A stretch of DNA of 21,589 bases, from NCBI GenBank assembly GCA_910588755.1, contig CAJUQZ010000018.1:1-21589 (forward strand), in the 5' to 3' direction. Origin of the DNA: an uncultured Lachnospiraceae bacterium (lineage in GTDB: Bacteria > Bacillota > Clostridia > Lachnospirales > Lachnospiraceae). The position numbers and the translations under genes were made by a program. Under the pieces are notes generated by a model, which worked only from the letters and a program-made list of their open reading frames with translations, did no database searches and had not been told where the DNA came from. Positions 6,449 through 15,240 of this stretch are shown piece by piece; the first letter of the stretch is position 1, and every line of letters starts with the position of its first letter.

Positions 6449-8291
6449 TTTCCTGCACCTCCTCCACATAGTACTGCGCCTGGATATGGAACATTTCCGC
6501 GTATTTCCCGTTTTGTTCCAGCAGCGATTCGTGCGTTCCCAGCTCCGCAAGCTTCCCGTCCACAAACATCGCCACCCTGTCACAGAAGCGCGTCGAGCTT
6601 AAGCGGTGGCTGATATAGACTGCTGATTTTGTACCGATCAGCTTGTCAAAATCCTCGTACAGCCGGCTCTCCGCCAGCGCGTCGAGCGCCGCCGTCGGCT
6701 CGTCGAGCACCACAATCGGCGCGTCCTTGTACAGCGCACGCGCGAGCGCCAGCTTCTGCCGCTCGCCTCCTGACAGGTCAACGCCATCGTCGTAGATGAC
6801 CTTTAGCATCTGCGTGTGTACGCCGTCGTGCAGCGATGCAAGCTTCTCCGAAAGCCCCGCGTCCCGCAGCCGCGCCTCGGCCTTTGCACAGTCTGTCCCC
6901 TCCGGCGGCTGCATGGACACATTCTCGGCCAGCGGAAACGCAAACAACTCCACCGTCTGGAACGCCGGGGCAAACAGCTTGTAATAGCTGTGCTTGTTGT
7001 ATTCTTTTACATTGACGCCGTTTAACAGAATCTCGCCCTCCGTCGGTTCATACAAACGCAGCAGCAGCTTGATAAAGGTCGATTTTCCCGCGCCGTTTAA
7101 CCCGACCACGGCAAGCCGCTCCCCCGCTTTCAGCGTCAGGTTCAGGTGCGCTAAGGCATACTGCTCTGCCTTGGGATAGCGAAAGGACACATCGCGGAAG
7201 GTAAACTCATAGTCCGCTGACTCCGGAACCGGTATGCCGCCCACGTCCTCATCCCCGCCGTCAAAATCCATAAAACTGCGGAAATCGTCCACTTCCCTGC
7301 TCCTTGCGAGCAGCTCCGCGATCCCGCGCATAACCATCCAGACCGCACCTGCAAAAGTATTATAGGAGGAAACATACAATGTAAAGCCGCCGAGCGTCAT
7401 CCTGCCTGTTACCACGGCATAGATCAGCCATGCGTAGATCAGTCCCTGACTCACGAGCATCGTGATACATGTCATCAGCCGCTGCCGCTGCCAGAGACGC
7501 TGGTGAAGCTGCTCTTTTTCATAGCGCTCCGCCATCAGCTCCCGGTATTTGTGCATCAGCCACCCCGTCAGCCCAAACATGCGGATATCCTTTGCCGCCG
7601 CAAAATCCGTCGTGATGTTCTCCATGTAGCGGTTCTTGCGCCACCACGTGGAGAGCGCGTCCCACACCTGTTCCTTATCCGCCTTTGAGATGCGGTTGAA
7701 CAGCCAGAAATCCACCGCGAGCGTGATGAGCAGCGGATTGGCAACACCCAATATAAACAGCCCCGCCACTGCCACACTCAGGTTGCATAGGAGGTCTGCC
7801 ATCTCATGCATCATGCCCTCCGGCCCTGAATTGTTGTTCGCCACAGCCCGCTCCGCTTTCTGGCAGCAGTCCATCACATCGCTGTCCTCGAGATTTTCAA
7901 AGTCGATGTGCATGATCTTGAGATTCTTCTCCTGTATCATCTTCATGCGCACACCGATATAGCGCCACCAGTTGCCGTTGTAATAGGTCTGCATCAGCGC
8001 CGTCACAAGCCGGACCGCGCAGAATACACAGATCACAGCCGCAAGACTTTCCCCTGCGTTCACTCCTGTGATCCTGTCCACGATCAGCTTGGAGAGAAAT
8101 CCCCACAGATACTGCATAAATGGCGCGCAGACAACCCCCATCACGATAATCGGCAGAATATGACTGTCCGTCCGCACCATCTTTTTGAATATGTACCTGA
8201 CATTGCTCAGCACACCATAGTTCACATGCAGCGGATTTTTTTCCTCTTCCTTTTTTTCATTTTTTATTTTCTTATTTCGCACCTTTTTCAT
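6441..8291 (-). CDS. ABC half-transporter A (fused TMD-NBD, exporter type)
   Basis: This is a membrane ABC protein of about 616 residues from the preferred start. A very basic, charged N terminus (KKVRNKKIKNEKKEEEK) precedes the transmembrane domain (~45-350), and the nucleotide-binding domain follows (~360-605). Walker A is GLNGAGKST (397-405), the signature LSGGE (506-510), Walker B VVLDEP (527-532), and the H-loop ISHR has His562. The frame stays open to 8372, but that would run into a terminator hairpin. ATG 8291 has AGGGGAGA nine bases upstream, so it is preferred. It overlaps its paralogous partner by eight bases. These proteins look like peptide, lipid or drug exporters of the ABCB class, not like sugar-importer permeases, which is unusual inside a xylan gene set. 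Confidence 0.88.
   Translation of the reverse strand: MKKVRNKKIKNEKKEEEKNPLHVNYGVLSNVRYIFKKMVRTDSHILPIIVMGVVCAPFMQYLWGFLSKLIVDRITGVNAGESLAAVICVFCAVRLVTALMQTYYNGNWWRYIGVRMKMIQEKNLKIMHIDFENLEDSDVMDCCQKAERAVANNNSGPEGMMHEMADLLCNLSVAVAGLFILGVANPLLITLAVDFWLFNRISKADKEQVWDALSTWWRKNRYMENITTDFAAAKDIRMFGLTGWLMHKYRELMAERYEKEQLHQRLWQRQRLMTCITMLVSQGLIYAWLIYAVVTGRMTLGGFTLYVSSYNTFAGAVWMVMRGIAELLARSREVDDFRSFMDFDGGDEDVGGIPVPESADYEFTFRDVSFRYPKAEQYALAHLNLTLKAGERLAVVGLNGAGKSTFIKLLLRLYEPTEGEILLNGVNVKEYNKHSYYKLFAPAFQTVELFAFPLAENVSMQPPEGTDCAKAEARLRDAGLSEKLASLHDGVHTQMLKVIYDDGVDLSGGERQKLALARALYKDAPIVVLDEPTAALDALAESRLYEDFDKLIGTKSAVYISHRLSSTRFCDRVAMFVDGKLAELGTHESLLEQNGKYAEMFHIQAQYYVEEVQENA
6457..6465 (-). promoter_or_regulatory. 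Ribosome binding site for ABC half-transporter B
   Basis: GGAGGAGGT lies inside the 3' end of the upstream ABC gene, eight bases before ATG 6448. It sets the start and implies translational coupling, because the upstream stop codon lies within the overlap. Confidence 0.7.
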
Positions 8292-8300
8292 CCATCCAAA

Positions 8301-8308
8301 TCTCCCCT
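8301..8308 (-). promoter_or_regulatory. Ribosome binding site for ABC half-transporter A
   Basis: AGGGGAGA sits nine bases before ATG 8291 and supports that start over the more distal in-frame ATG at 8372, which falls inside a hairpin loop. Confidence 0.5.
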
Positions 8309-8354
8309 GCCCACACATTCCGTTTCGTATGTTATGAGCTATAAAAATGAAAGC

Positions 8355-8387
8355 TGTGAACTGCCTGACCAAAGCAGGCAGTTCACA
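8355..8387 (-). terminator. Terminator after the SGNH esterase gene
   Basis: A perfect 13-bp GC-containing stem (TGTGAACTGCCTG / CAGGCAGTTCACA) with a 7-base loop lies 64 bases after the esterase stop on the minus strand. Downstream on that strand comes AGCTTTCATTTTTATAG, a broken U-run starting a few bases after the stem. It probably ends or attenuates the upstream transcript before the ABC genes. Confidence 0.65.
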
Positions 8388-8450
8388 ATTTCAGTTTCAG
8401 GTCGGAAATACACAAATTCCTGATACCGCATCATCAAAAAATCCGTTTGA

Positions 8451-10169
8451 TCAGCTCACGATACCAAACCCGAGTATTGTAAATTCCTTGTCCTCATCGC
8501 CAGGCTGCATTCTGACCTCGACGCGCCATGTCCTGCGCTCCCTGTCCTGGAAGCAGATCAGCGGATTGCAGTGCGTCCAGCCATTGACCTTCGGATCTGC
8601 AAAAAGCACCTTTTCCCCGTCCACAAACACTTCCGCGCAGCCCGCGTCCGGCGCGCCCGAATCTTTGTTCACCATCACAAGGCCGGTACAGCAGACGTCC
8701 ATGACAAAAGGCTCTGCTCCTTTTACATGCTTCCAGTTATACGGAAACTCCTTCGTCTGCGTCAGATCCCTGTTCATCTCGACGCCCTGAAGCTCCTCGT
8801 CTGTCTCCGTGAAATCACCAACCGACAGAATCTTTACCGCGTCCGCCTCGCTGTTCCTGTCATACAGCCATACGTGTTCAAACGCGTCACCAATCACTGC
8901 CTGGACTGACGCCAGATCGAGCGTGTCCTCGTCCATCGGGCTTTGGTCCACCTCCCGCATCAAGGCAAGCAGGCCGTCCGCCATAATCCGGTGCCCAATG
9001 TTTGTCGGGTGATAGCAGTCGTAAAAGAACTGATTCTTCGTCACGACCTTGCCCTCTCCTGCCTTTTTGTAAAACTGCTCCACGACGCAGTCGCGCGTGC
9101 TGACCATCGGCAGATGATAGCGCTCTCCCACAACACCCAGCCGCTCCTGCAGGTTCCAGTCGTTGGCAAACACTGCAAACAGCAGTATGACAGCAGGCCT
9201 GTTCTCCGCCGCGAGAATCTTTCTGACCAGCGACTCATAGCAGACGCCCTTCGTCTCGTCCCCCTCGTCGTTCACCGCAAACTCCACAATGACAATGTCC
9301 GGTTTCACCGCGCCGTCCCTGCACACATCGCGTCCATAGCGGATCATGCCAAGCTCTGAGGGCGTTCCGCCCACTCCCGCCTTTACATAGTGAATGTTCT
9401 CGTCCACACCTTTTCCTGCAAGGCGGCAGAGCCCCTCAAAAGTCTGCCATGCATAACATTTCGAGTTGATGGGCACCGCGCCAGCGCCCTGCGTGATTGA
9501 GCCGCCGATAAAGGCGATTGTGATATCCTCGCCCCGCTTTGCCCGCTCGATCGCAGCCTTTAAGCGCGCGTTGTTCCCCGTCTGCACCACGGATTTTCGC
9601 AGCATTTCCTGATAACTGTCACATGCAAAGTCAACGTTTTCCTCTTCCTCTGGCTCCGGCGCCGAAAAACCGTCGTTCAGATAAAGCTTCACTGACACGA
9701 GGGCCTGTGCGCCCGCACCGTCCTTCTGCGGCTCGTCGAACACAAAGCGAATCTGCCCCGGAATGTCATCGTCGTCCGACCAGTCACATTCCGACAGGTT
9801 CAGCATGTACTCCATTCCGTCCGCCGGCACCTCCATGTGCAGCGTTGTGCCCGAACCGTACAGATCGGCTTTCCCGTACATCTGGAACACAAATTCCGCC
9901 TTCTTGTCCGCGCCGTCCATCTCCACGCTGACGCCAATGCTGTGCACCAGGCGGCGGAAGCCCTCCGTCGTCGAGAGCAGTTCGAGCATCTCGTCATCCG
10001 TGATATTTCCCACGATCTTCGCGCTCGACAGCATGCGACCGTCATTTAGAAAAATGAACTGCACTCCGGTTCCGTCCGGCTGCGGTAAGCCGGAAACCTG
10101 CTTGTTTCTCATGATGTAAAATCCCTGCCGTTTTTGCGTGGGATCTTTTGGTGCTTTTGGTCCTGCCAT
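8451..10169 (-). CDS. SGNH/GDSL-fold carbohydrate (acetylxylan) esterase
   Basis: This 572-residue protein lacks a signal peptide. All four SGNH blocks are visible in the middle domain: Ser224 in IGGSITQG, Gly267/268 in GVGGTPSE, Asn300 in EFAVNDEG, and Asp384/His387 in YDCYHPTN. Together they give the oxyanion hole and the catalytic Ser-His-Asp. An N-terminal beta-rich region (~35-170) ends in an acidic linker (PEPEEEENVD), and a C-terminal beta-rich domain (~405-572) follows the hydrolase core. This is a three-part layout seen in some Firmicute xylan and mannan deacetylases. From context (next to GH115, GH43 and GH10) it most likely removes O-acetyl groups from imported xylo-oligosaccharides. 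Substrate is inferred. ATG 10169 has AAAGGAGAT seven bases upstream. Confidence 0.88.
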   Translation of the reverse strand: MAGPKAPKDPTQKRQGFYIMRNKQVSGLPQPDGTGVQFIFLNDGRMLSSAKIVGNITDDEMLELLSTTEGFRRLVHSIGVSVEMDGADKKAEFVFQMYGKADLYGSGTTLHMEVPADGMEYMLNLSECDWSDDDDIPGQIRFVFDEPQKDGAGAQALVSVKLYLNDGFSAPEPEEEENVDFACDSYQEMLRKSVVQTGNNARLKAAIERAKRGEDITIAFIGGSITQGAGAVPINSKCYAWQTFEGLCRLAGKGVDENIHYVKAGVGGTPSELGMIRYGRDVCRDGAVKPDIVIVEFAVNDEGDETKGVCYESLVRKILAAENRPAVILLFAVFANDWNLQERLGVVGERYHLPMVSTRDCVVEQFYKKAGEGKVVTKNQFFYDCYHPTNIGHRIMADGLLALMREVDQSPMDEDTLDLASVQAVIGDAFEHVWLYDRNSEADAVKILSVGDFTETDEELQGVEMNRDLTQTKEFPYNWKHVKGAEPFVMDVCCTGLVMVNKDSGAPDAGCAEVFVDGEKVLFADPKVNGWTHCNPLICFQDRERRTWRVEVRMQPGDEDKEFTILGFGIVS

Positions 10170-10213
10170 TTTTCATATCTCCTTTTTTATATCAAAACTT
10201 TTACAACCATATT

Positions 10214-13129
10214 CTAATTCCCTGCAATCCGCCAGCTCTCAACAGGCCCCAGATAGGACTTCGGAAGCTTGGTGTTATCTGGATACAAAATAATACGTTC
10301 CAAAACGATCCCCGGGTCAGCCGCATAAAAGTACAGCTGGTTCTCGCCTTTTTTCACCGATACGACGGACTCTACGACACGGATATTGTCGAGCACGCCG
10401 CGGTTCCACTCACCACACGCGCAGTCCGCATGGAAAGAATCTGTCACGGTGTCAAGTACCTTCCTGCGCTCCCCGTTCACAGCGTAGGAAAGACGCATGC
10501 GCGCTCCCTTCACCACAGGATTCCTGGGTAGCAGGTAAAACCGTATGATATAATCCGCCTCCTTTTCCGCCACAAACGTATAGCGCAGATAGGGTGCGTC
10601 CGCCGCGTCAATCCATGACTTTGTGACCGGAAAAGCCTTTGCCGCAGCACCCATTCTGCCAAGGTGTGCGATGACCGCAAAGCCCTCATCCCCGATGTCC
10701 TTTTTCTCTGTGAAGCCATCCGCGTTCATGGCGATATATCCCTGTCGTTCAATGTACGTTCCCGGCGCATACGCCGCCTCGACAGCTGTGTCCGCCAGAA
10801 GCTCCAGGCGTCCTACCGTCTTCTCCCCGTTTGCAAAGGTGACAAGAAGCTCGATTCGCGCGCTCTCCCTGCCCTTTAGCTTCTCCCTGTCACAGGTGAT
10901 CACGATGCTGTCCTTTCCTTTGGTCAGGCTCTCGACGGTTCCCTCGGTCCTGCCAAAGCACACCCACGGTTTGTCGCACTGCACCTGGTAGGAGAAATCC
11001 ACATCCCCGCGGCTGCCGATCTCGATGACCACATCCTTGGTGTCTGGTCTGGTGAAATCATCATTGCACGGATAGCTGCTGTCCTGCCAGTGTGCGCCCA
11101 GGTGATATGCTTCCCCACCGCGAAATCCGACAATAATCTTTGCCATCGGTAGCGGTATCACCTCCTGTACGGTTGGATATGTCCAGTTGTGGGCATCCCA
11201 GCTGTGAAAACCAGTGTGCGCGGAATCCATCATATGATTCCATTTACCGTTTGCCAGCGCATGGTATTCCTGCACATACTGGCGATCTTTCACCGCACGC
11301 CATTTTACGCTTGCAACACAGGCGTTTGCAGCAAGATTGCCCTGCGCGGCATAAAAAGCGTTGCAGCCTGCCTCTATGTGCATCAGAATCAGGTTGAGGG
11401 ACGCTATCGCCGGGTAATAAATCATACTGCAATACGCGTTCATACACTCTTTTGGCATATGCTCTTTTAGCCGCTCTGCTGTCTCCATCAGCCCGTGCAC
11501 CTCGTTCCAGACACGCTCCCCCTCGCGGAAATGGCAGGGGTGGTAGATATCTGGCGCCATCGCCTCGGGGTGCCTTGCCGAGTTCCATTTGGTATAGCCG
11601 TCCAGCAGCACATACAGGTCCTCTTTGTCCTCTTTGCCCAAGCGGTCTCCAAACTGCTGTTCTATCCATGTCCTTACATATTCCTCGGTCTTATTTTTCT
11701 GGCTGTAGGTCTCGTAATCGTATGCCAAATCCATAAAGTAGCACAGCGGGTACTCCGCGCCCTTTAAGTCTCCCACATTGACAATCCAGAGCTCGCGCAC
11801 GCCGTACTCATAAGCCTGCGTCATCTGCTCCCACGTCTTGGTCAGACGCGCCGTGTTCTGCCACTCATAACTGATCGGCCCGCCGTGGTAATCAAAGTGA
11901 TAGTACATGCCGTACCCGCCAGGGTGTTTTCTGTCCGTCTCGTCCGGAAGCCCCCTCGTGTTGCCAAAATTGTCCTCACAGAGCAACAGAATCACATCAT
12001 CGAGCTCCTCCCAGCCCTTTAAGCCCTCGCAAGTCGCATCGCCGTAATAATAGTCCTCCACTTCCTTGTAGATGGCGAGCATCCGCGGAATGTCCTTTAA
12101 ATCCTTATCCATGTATTCACGCAGAAGCGCATGCTGCGCCACGATGGCATCCTTGATGACCTGCACATTGTCCGCAAGCCCCGCGTCCTCTGGCAGCAAC
12201 ATGGAATCGCTCTCTCCGCGCATTCCAATCGTAATCACGTTCTCAAACGGCTTGTTGCGCAGAATACCATCCTTCCAAAATTCCGTGATTGCCTCTCTGT
12301 TAGACACAAAGCTCCATGTGTTATCCGTGCCGTACTGCTGGTAAATCCGCTGCCACTCCGCACCCGCGCGGCACAGCGGCTCATGATGCGAGGTTCCCAT
12401 GACAACGCCGTACATATCCGCAAGCTCCGCGCTCGCAAGTCCCGGCCCCTCCTCGGAAAAAATTGAATCCCACATCGCGGGCCACATGTAGTTGCCCTTC
12501 AAGCGCAACAGCAGGATAAAAATTTCCTCATACGCTTTGGCATTGACACCGCCAAAGGTCTCCATACACCAGTTCCCGAAGGCGGGCCACTCGTCGTTGA
12601 TAAAAAAACCGCGGTATCTCACGGACGGCTCCTTTGAGACAAAACCTTCACCGATTGGCAGAATCACCGTATCCTTCTTCTGCGGAACGACATCGCCCCA
12701 ATAAATGAGCGGTGACACGCCGCAGAGCTCTGACAGGCGGAACATGCCATAGATCGTTCCCCGCTTGTCGCTTCCCGCGATGACAAGCGCCTCCTTCACG
12801 GACGACGCGCCTTCTGTATGTAACACTGAAAAAGGTGCGCTCACCACCTGCATCTGGTAGACTTCGCGCTTTCCCTGAATCTGCGCGCCGCTCCACTTCC
12901 CCGCTGCCTCGAGCGCCGCAAGAAACGGGCTCTTTCCGAGTGTCGCAAATATGACAATCCTGTCACTTTTGCACTGCTCCGGCGCCGTTATGATCTCAGG
13001 CGCGATGCCTGTTACCAGCCCAATATCGCACGCCACGCGCGCGCCAATCCGCTTTACGCCCTCGTAAGCCTCCGCTTCTACAAAGAGCTGTGTCTGTCTG
13101 TTATTTTCAAATATGGTAAATGTGTTCAT
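10214..13129 (-). CDS. GH115 xylan alpha-1,2-glucuronidase
   Basis: This is a 971-residue enzyme of full family length with no signal peptide. GH115 enzymes release (4-O-methyl-)glucuronic acid alpha-1,2-linked to xylose, including from internal residues of the chain. Family-typical blocks run in order: RYRGFFINDEWP (171-182), LKGNYMWPAMW (210-220), GTSHHEP (245-251), GMRGESD (302-308), YKEV (354-357), CEDNFGNTR (384-392), YHFDYHGGP (410-418) and NVGDLKGAEYP (451-461). The C-terminal beta-sandwich (~780-971) is also present, from about YIERQGYIAMNADGF. The ribosome site is weak (GAAAGTGAG before ATG 13129). The gene begins 63 bases after GH31 and ends 44 bases before the esterase start. Cytoplasmic location means that uronic-acid-bearing oligosaccharides must be imported intact. 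Confidence 0.93.
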   Translation of the reverse strand: MNTFTIFENNRQTQLFVEAEAYEGVKRIGARVACDIGLVTGIAPEIITAPEQCKSDRIVIFATLGKSPFLAALEAAGKWSGAQIQGKREVYQMQVVSAPFSVLHTEGASSVKEALVIAGSDKRGTIYGMFRLSELCGVSPLIYWGDVVPQKKDTVILPIGEGFVSKEPSVRYRGFFINDEWPAFGNWCMETFGGVNAKAYEEIFILLLRLKGNYMWPAMWDSIFSEEGPGLASAELADMYGVVMGTSHHEPLCRAGAEWQRIYQQYGTDNTWSFVSNREAITEFWKDGILRNKPFENVITIGMRGESDSMLLPEDAGLADNVQVIKDAIVAQHALLREYMDKDLKDIPRMLAIYKEVEDYYYGDATCEGLKGWEELDDVILLLCEDNFGNTRGLPDETDRKHPGGYGMYYHFDYHGGPISYEWQNTARLTKTWEQMTQAYEYGVRELWIVNVGDLKGAEYPLCYFMDLAYDYETYSQKNKTEEYVRTWIEQQFGDRLGKEDKEDLYVLLDGYTKWNSARHPEAMAPDIYHPCHFREGERVWNEVHGLMETAERLKEHMPKECMNAYCSMIYYPAIASLNLILMHIEAGCNAFYAAQGNLAANACVASVKWRAVKDRQYVQEYHALANGKWNHMMDSAHTGFHSWDAHNWTYPTVQEVIPLPMAKIIVGFRGGEAYHLGAHWQDSSYPCNDDFTRPDTKDVVIEIGSRGDVDFSYQVQCDKPWVCFGRTEGTVESLTKGKDSIVITCDREKLKGRESARIELLVTFANGEKTVGRLELLADTAVEAAYAPGTYIERQGYIAMNADGFTEKKDIGDEGFAVIAHLGRMGAAAKAFPVTKSWIDAADAPYLRYTFVAEKEADYIIRFYLLPRNPVVKGARMRLSYAVNGERRKVLDTVTDSFHADCACGEWNRGVLDNIRVVESVVSVKKGENQLYFYAADPGIVLERIILYPDNTKLPKSYLGPVESWRIAGN

Positions 13130-13192
13130 TTGACATCATCTCACTTTCTATTATCCATGCAATGCACATACGAAATTGATGGCGTTACTGCT

Positions 13193-15208
13193 TCACGCTT
13201 TCATAAAACATTTCAGCACATCGCTTCCCTCTTTGATAAATGCGATAAATTCATCCAGCTGTGCGCTGCAGTCCACCCACCTGCTGCCGTCCACCGCATC
13301 CGGTGCGCTGTCCATCTGGCCGCCTTTGACCGGAATCCATCTTCCCTCCGGGAGATACACCCGTCGCTGCATGCAGCCTTCCTCATAGATGGGCGCAACC
13401 AGAATATCCTCCCCGTACATGTACTGATCCTCCAGCGTATAACAGGTTTCGTCCTGGTAAAAATCCCAGAACATCGGACGCATAATCGGCGCCCCTGTAG
13501 CGCTGGCGATGTCCATATACTGACAGGTATAGTCTTTGAGCCGTTCCCTGAGCTCAATGAGCGCTTTCAGGATCGGATAATTGCGCTCACCAAAGCGCCA
13601 GATCTCATTGTCCCCGCCGCTTGGCTCGATTATTTCCGGGTGCCGCATCTTGTGGTCAGACGGACGCAGCCTGGCGCCGTGCAGACGCATTACCGGGCAG
13701 AACACGCCAAACTGGAACCATCTCACGATCAGTTCACGGAAATAATCGCTCTCGATGTCGCCATTGATAAATCCCCCGATGTCAGAGTTCCACCACGGGA
13801 TTCCGCACATTCCCATCGACAGCCCGCTCTTGATGCTCATTTTCAGGTTCTGGAAACGGGACATGATATCGCCGTTCCACACCAGCGCGCCCATTCGCTG
13901 GCTGCCCGGATAGGCCGCCCTTGTCAGAGAGATGATCTCCGTCTCCCCCTCTTCGCGAAGCCCGTCATAGAACGTCTGCGCATAGTAAAACGGGTAGAGC
14001 TGCGCCACCTGGGCGCCATTTCCCAGATAATATTTTAAATGTGCGGGCTGCTGAGGGTGTACCTCCGGCTCCGCCTCGTCCAGCCAGAAGGACTTGATAC
14101 CATACTGGCAGTAATTTTCCCTGATCTTATTCCAGACAAACTTCCGTGTCTTGGGGTTCATCACATCCACAAAAGTCTGCTGTCCGTAAAAATCAAATGT
14201 CCCGAACTGCCCGTTCTCCGTGCGCACCAGCATATTTGCCTCGCTCATCGTCTGGTAATTCTCGCTCGCCGGATTGATCGTGGGCCAGACAGACACCACC
14301 AGCCGGATGCCCATTTCCTCCAGCTCCTGGCACATGGTCTTCGGGTCTGGCCAGTATTTTGGGTCAAACTTCCACTCGCCCTGCTGTGTCCAGTGGAAAA
14401 AGTCAATGACGATCACATCGATTGGTATTCCGCGCCGCTTATATTCCCGCGCGGTCTCCAGCAGATCTTCCTGGCTCTCATACCGCAGCTTACACTGCCA
14501 GAAGCCGGCTGCCCACCTCGGAAACTTCGGCGCATATCCTGTGAGGTCACAGTAGCGCTTTACCGTCTCGGCCGGGGTCTTTCCGGCGTATATGAAATAA
14601 TCCGCCTGGTAGGCGCTGTCCGCAACGAACATCGTATGATTCCTTGTCGTCTCGCACCGTCCCGGCGCCGGATTGTTCCAGAAAATCCCATAGCCCAGTG
14701 AGGAATACAGCACCGGAAGTGTGGACTTTGTATTATAGTGAATGATCTGGCAGGTGCTGCCCTTTCTGTCAAACAAATCCTCCTGCTCCTGTCCCATTCC
14801 GTAAAAATGCTCTCCCTCATTCGCCTCGAAGATCACCTGAATCTGGTAGTGGTCTCCCTCCACATGCCTGTTGCGGTTCGTGTAATCCCCCTCAAACTTC
14901 GTGCGCAGAATCTGCTTTTCTTCCTTGTCATTTTCTCTCTTATAATAAGTAATGATACCGCCGTACCACGGATTTCCGGCCTCCACGACCGCGCTGATCA
15001 GGCCGTTTGAGATCTTCATTTTCTCCGCGTCGCCCTCGATCACGCAACAGTCCGGCGCCGCTGGCAGAACCGTCCAGTTCTCGTCTAAAATTTTTCCGTT
15101 TTTGGTACTCCTGCACCGAAGACAGTTCTCACCGTACGGTTCGATGACCGTCAGCTCATCTTTGCGCTCGAATATCAGTTTCTTTCCCTCTGCCCGTATT
15201 TTTCCCAT
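13193..15208 (-). CDS. GH31 alpha-glycosidase, probable alpha-xylosidase
   Basis: This 671-residue GH31 enzyme has no signal peptide. An N-terminal beta-sandwich (~1-215) with YGMGQEQEDLF leads into the TIM barrel (~225-560). The predicted nucleophile is Asp377 in FWLDEAEPE and the acid/base is Asp447 in VWNGDIMSRF. The conserved GGFINGD and MRLHG blocks follow, then the C-terminal beta domain with the family phrase GEDILVAPI. The WLDxxEP form of the nucleophile motif occurs in alpha-xylosidase-like GH31 enzymes, but alpha-glucosidase or another alpha-glycosidase activity is possible. ATG 15208 follows AGGAGGT by six bases, and the gene starts 32 bases after GH43. In a glucuronoarabinoxylan locus it may remove alpha-xylosyl or related caps from complex side chains. 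Confidence 0.88.
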   Translation of the reverse strand: MGKIRAEGKKLIFERKDELTVIEPYGENCLRCRSTKNGKILDENWTVLPAAPDCCVIEGDAEKMKISNGLISAVVEAGNPWYGGIITYYKRENDKEEKQILRTKFEGDYTNRNRHVEGDHYQIQVIFEANEGEHFYGMGQEQEDLFDRKGSTCQIIHYNTKSTLPVLYSSLGYGIFWNNPAPGRCETTRNHTMFVADSAYQADYFIYAGKTPAETVKRYCDLTGYAPKFPRWAAGFWQCKLRYESQEDLLETAREYKRRGIPIDVIVIDFFHWTQQGEWKFDPKYWPDPKTMCQELEEMGIRLVVSVWPTINPASENYQTMSEANMLVRTENGQFGTFDFYGQQTFVDVMNPKTRKFVWNKIRENYCQYGIKSFWLDEAEPEVHPQQPAHLKYYLGNGAQVAQLYPFYYAQTFYDGLREEGETEIISLTRAAYPGSQRMGALVWNGDIMSRFQNLKMSIKSGLSMGMCGIPWWNSDIGGFINGDIESDYFRELIVRWFQFGVFCPVMRLHGARLRPSDHKMRHPEIIEPSGGDNEIWRFGERNYPILKALIELRERLKDYTCQYMDIASATGAPIMRPMFWDFYQDETCYTLEDQYMYGEDILVAPIYEEGCMQRRVYLPEGRWIPVKGGQMDSAPDAVDGSRWVDCSAQLDEFIAFIKEGSDVLKCFMKA

Positions 15209-15240
15209 CGCAATACCTCCTATATATCATGCTGACTGTG

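Noticed and set aside
6449..6583. 45-residue N-terminal extension of ABC half-transporter B
   Set aside because: It is out-of-frame coding sequence of the upstream ABC gene and is Trp/Arg/Cys-rich; ATG 6448 has a strong ribosome site.
8292..8372. Longer N terminus for ABC half-transporter A
   Set aside because: The distal ATG lies in a terminator hairpin loop and lacks a ribosome site.
13130..14701. Two long abutting plus-strand open frames (302 and 220 codons) opposite GH31
   Set aside because: They mirror a well-conserved GH31 gene on the minus strand; there is no ribosome site or recognisable family.
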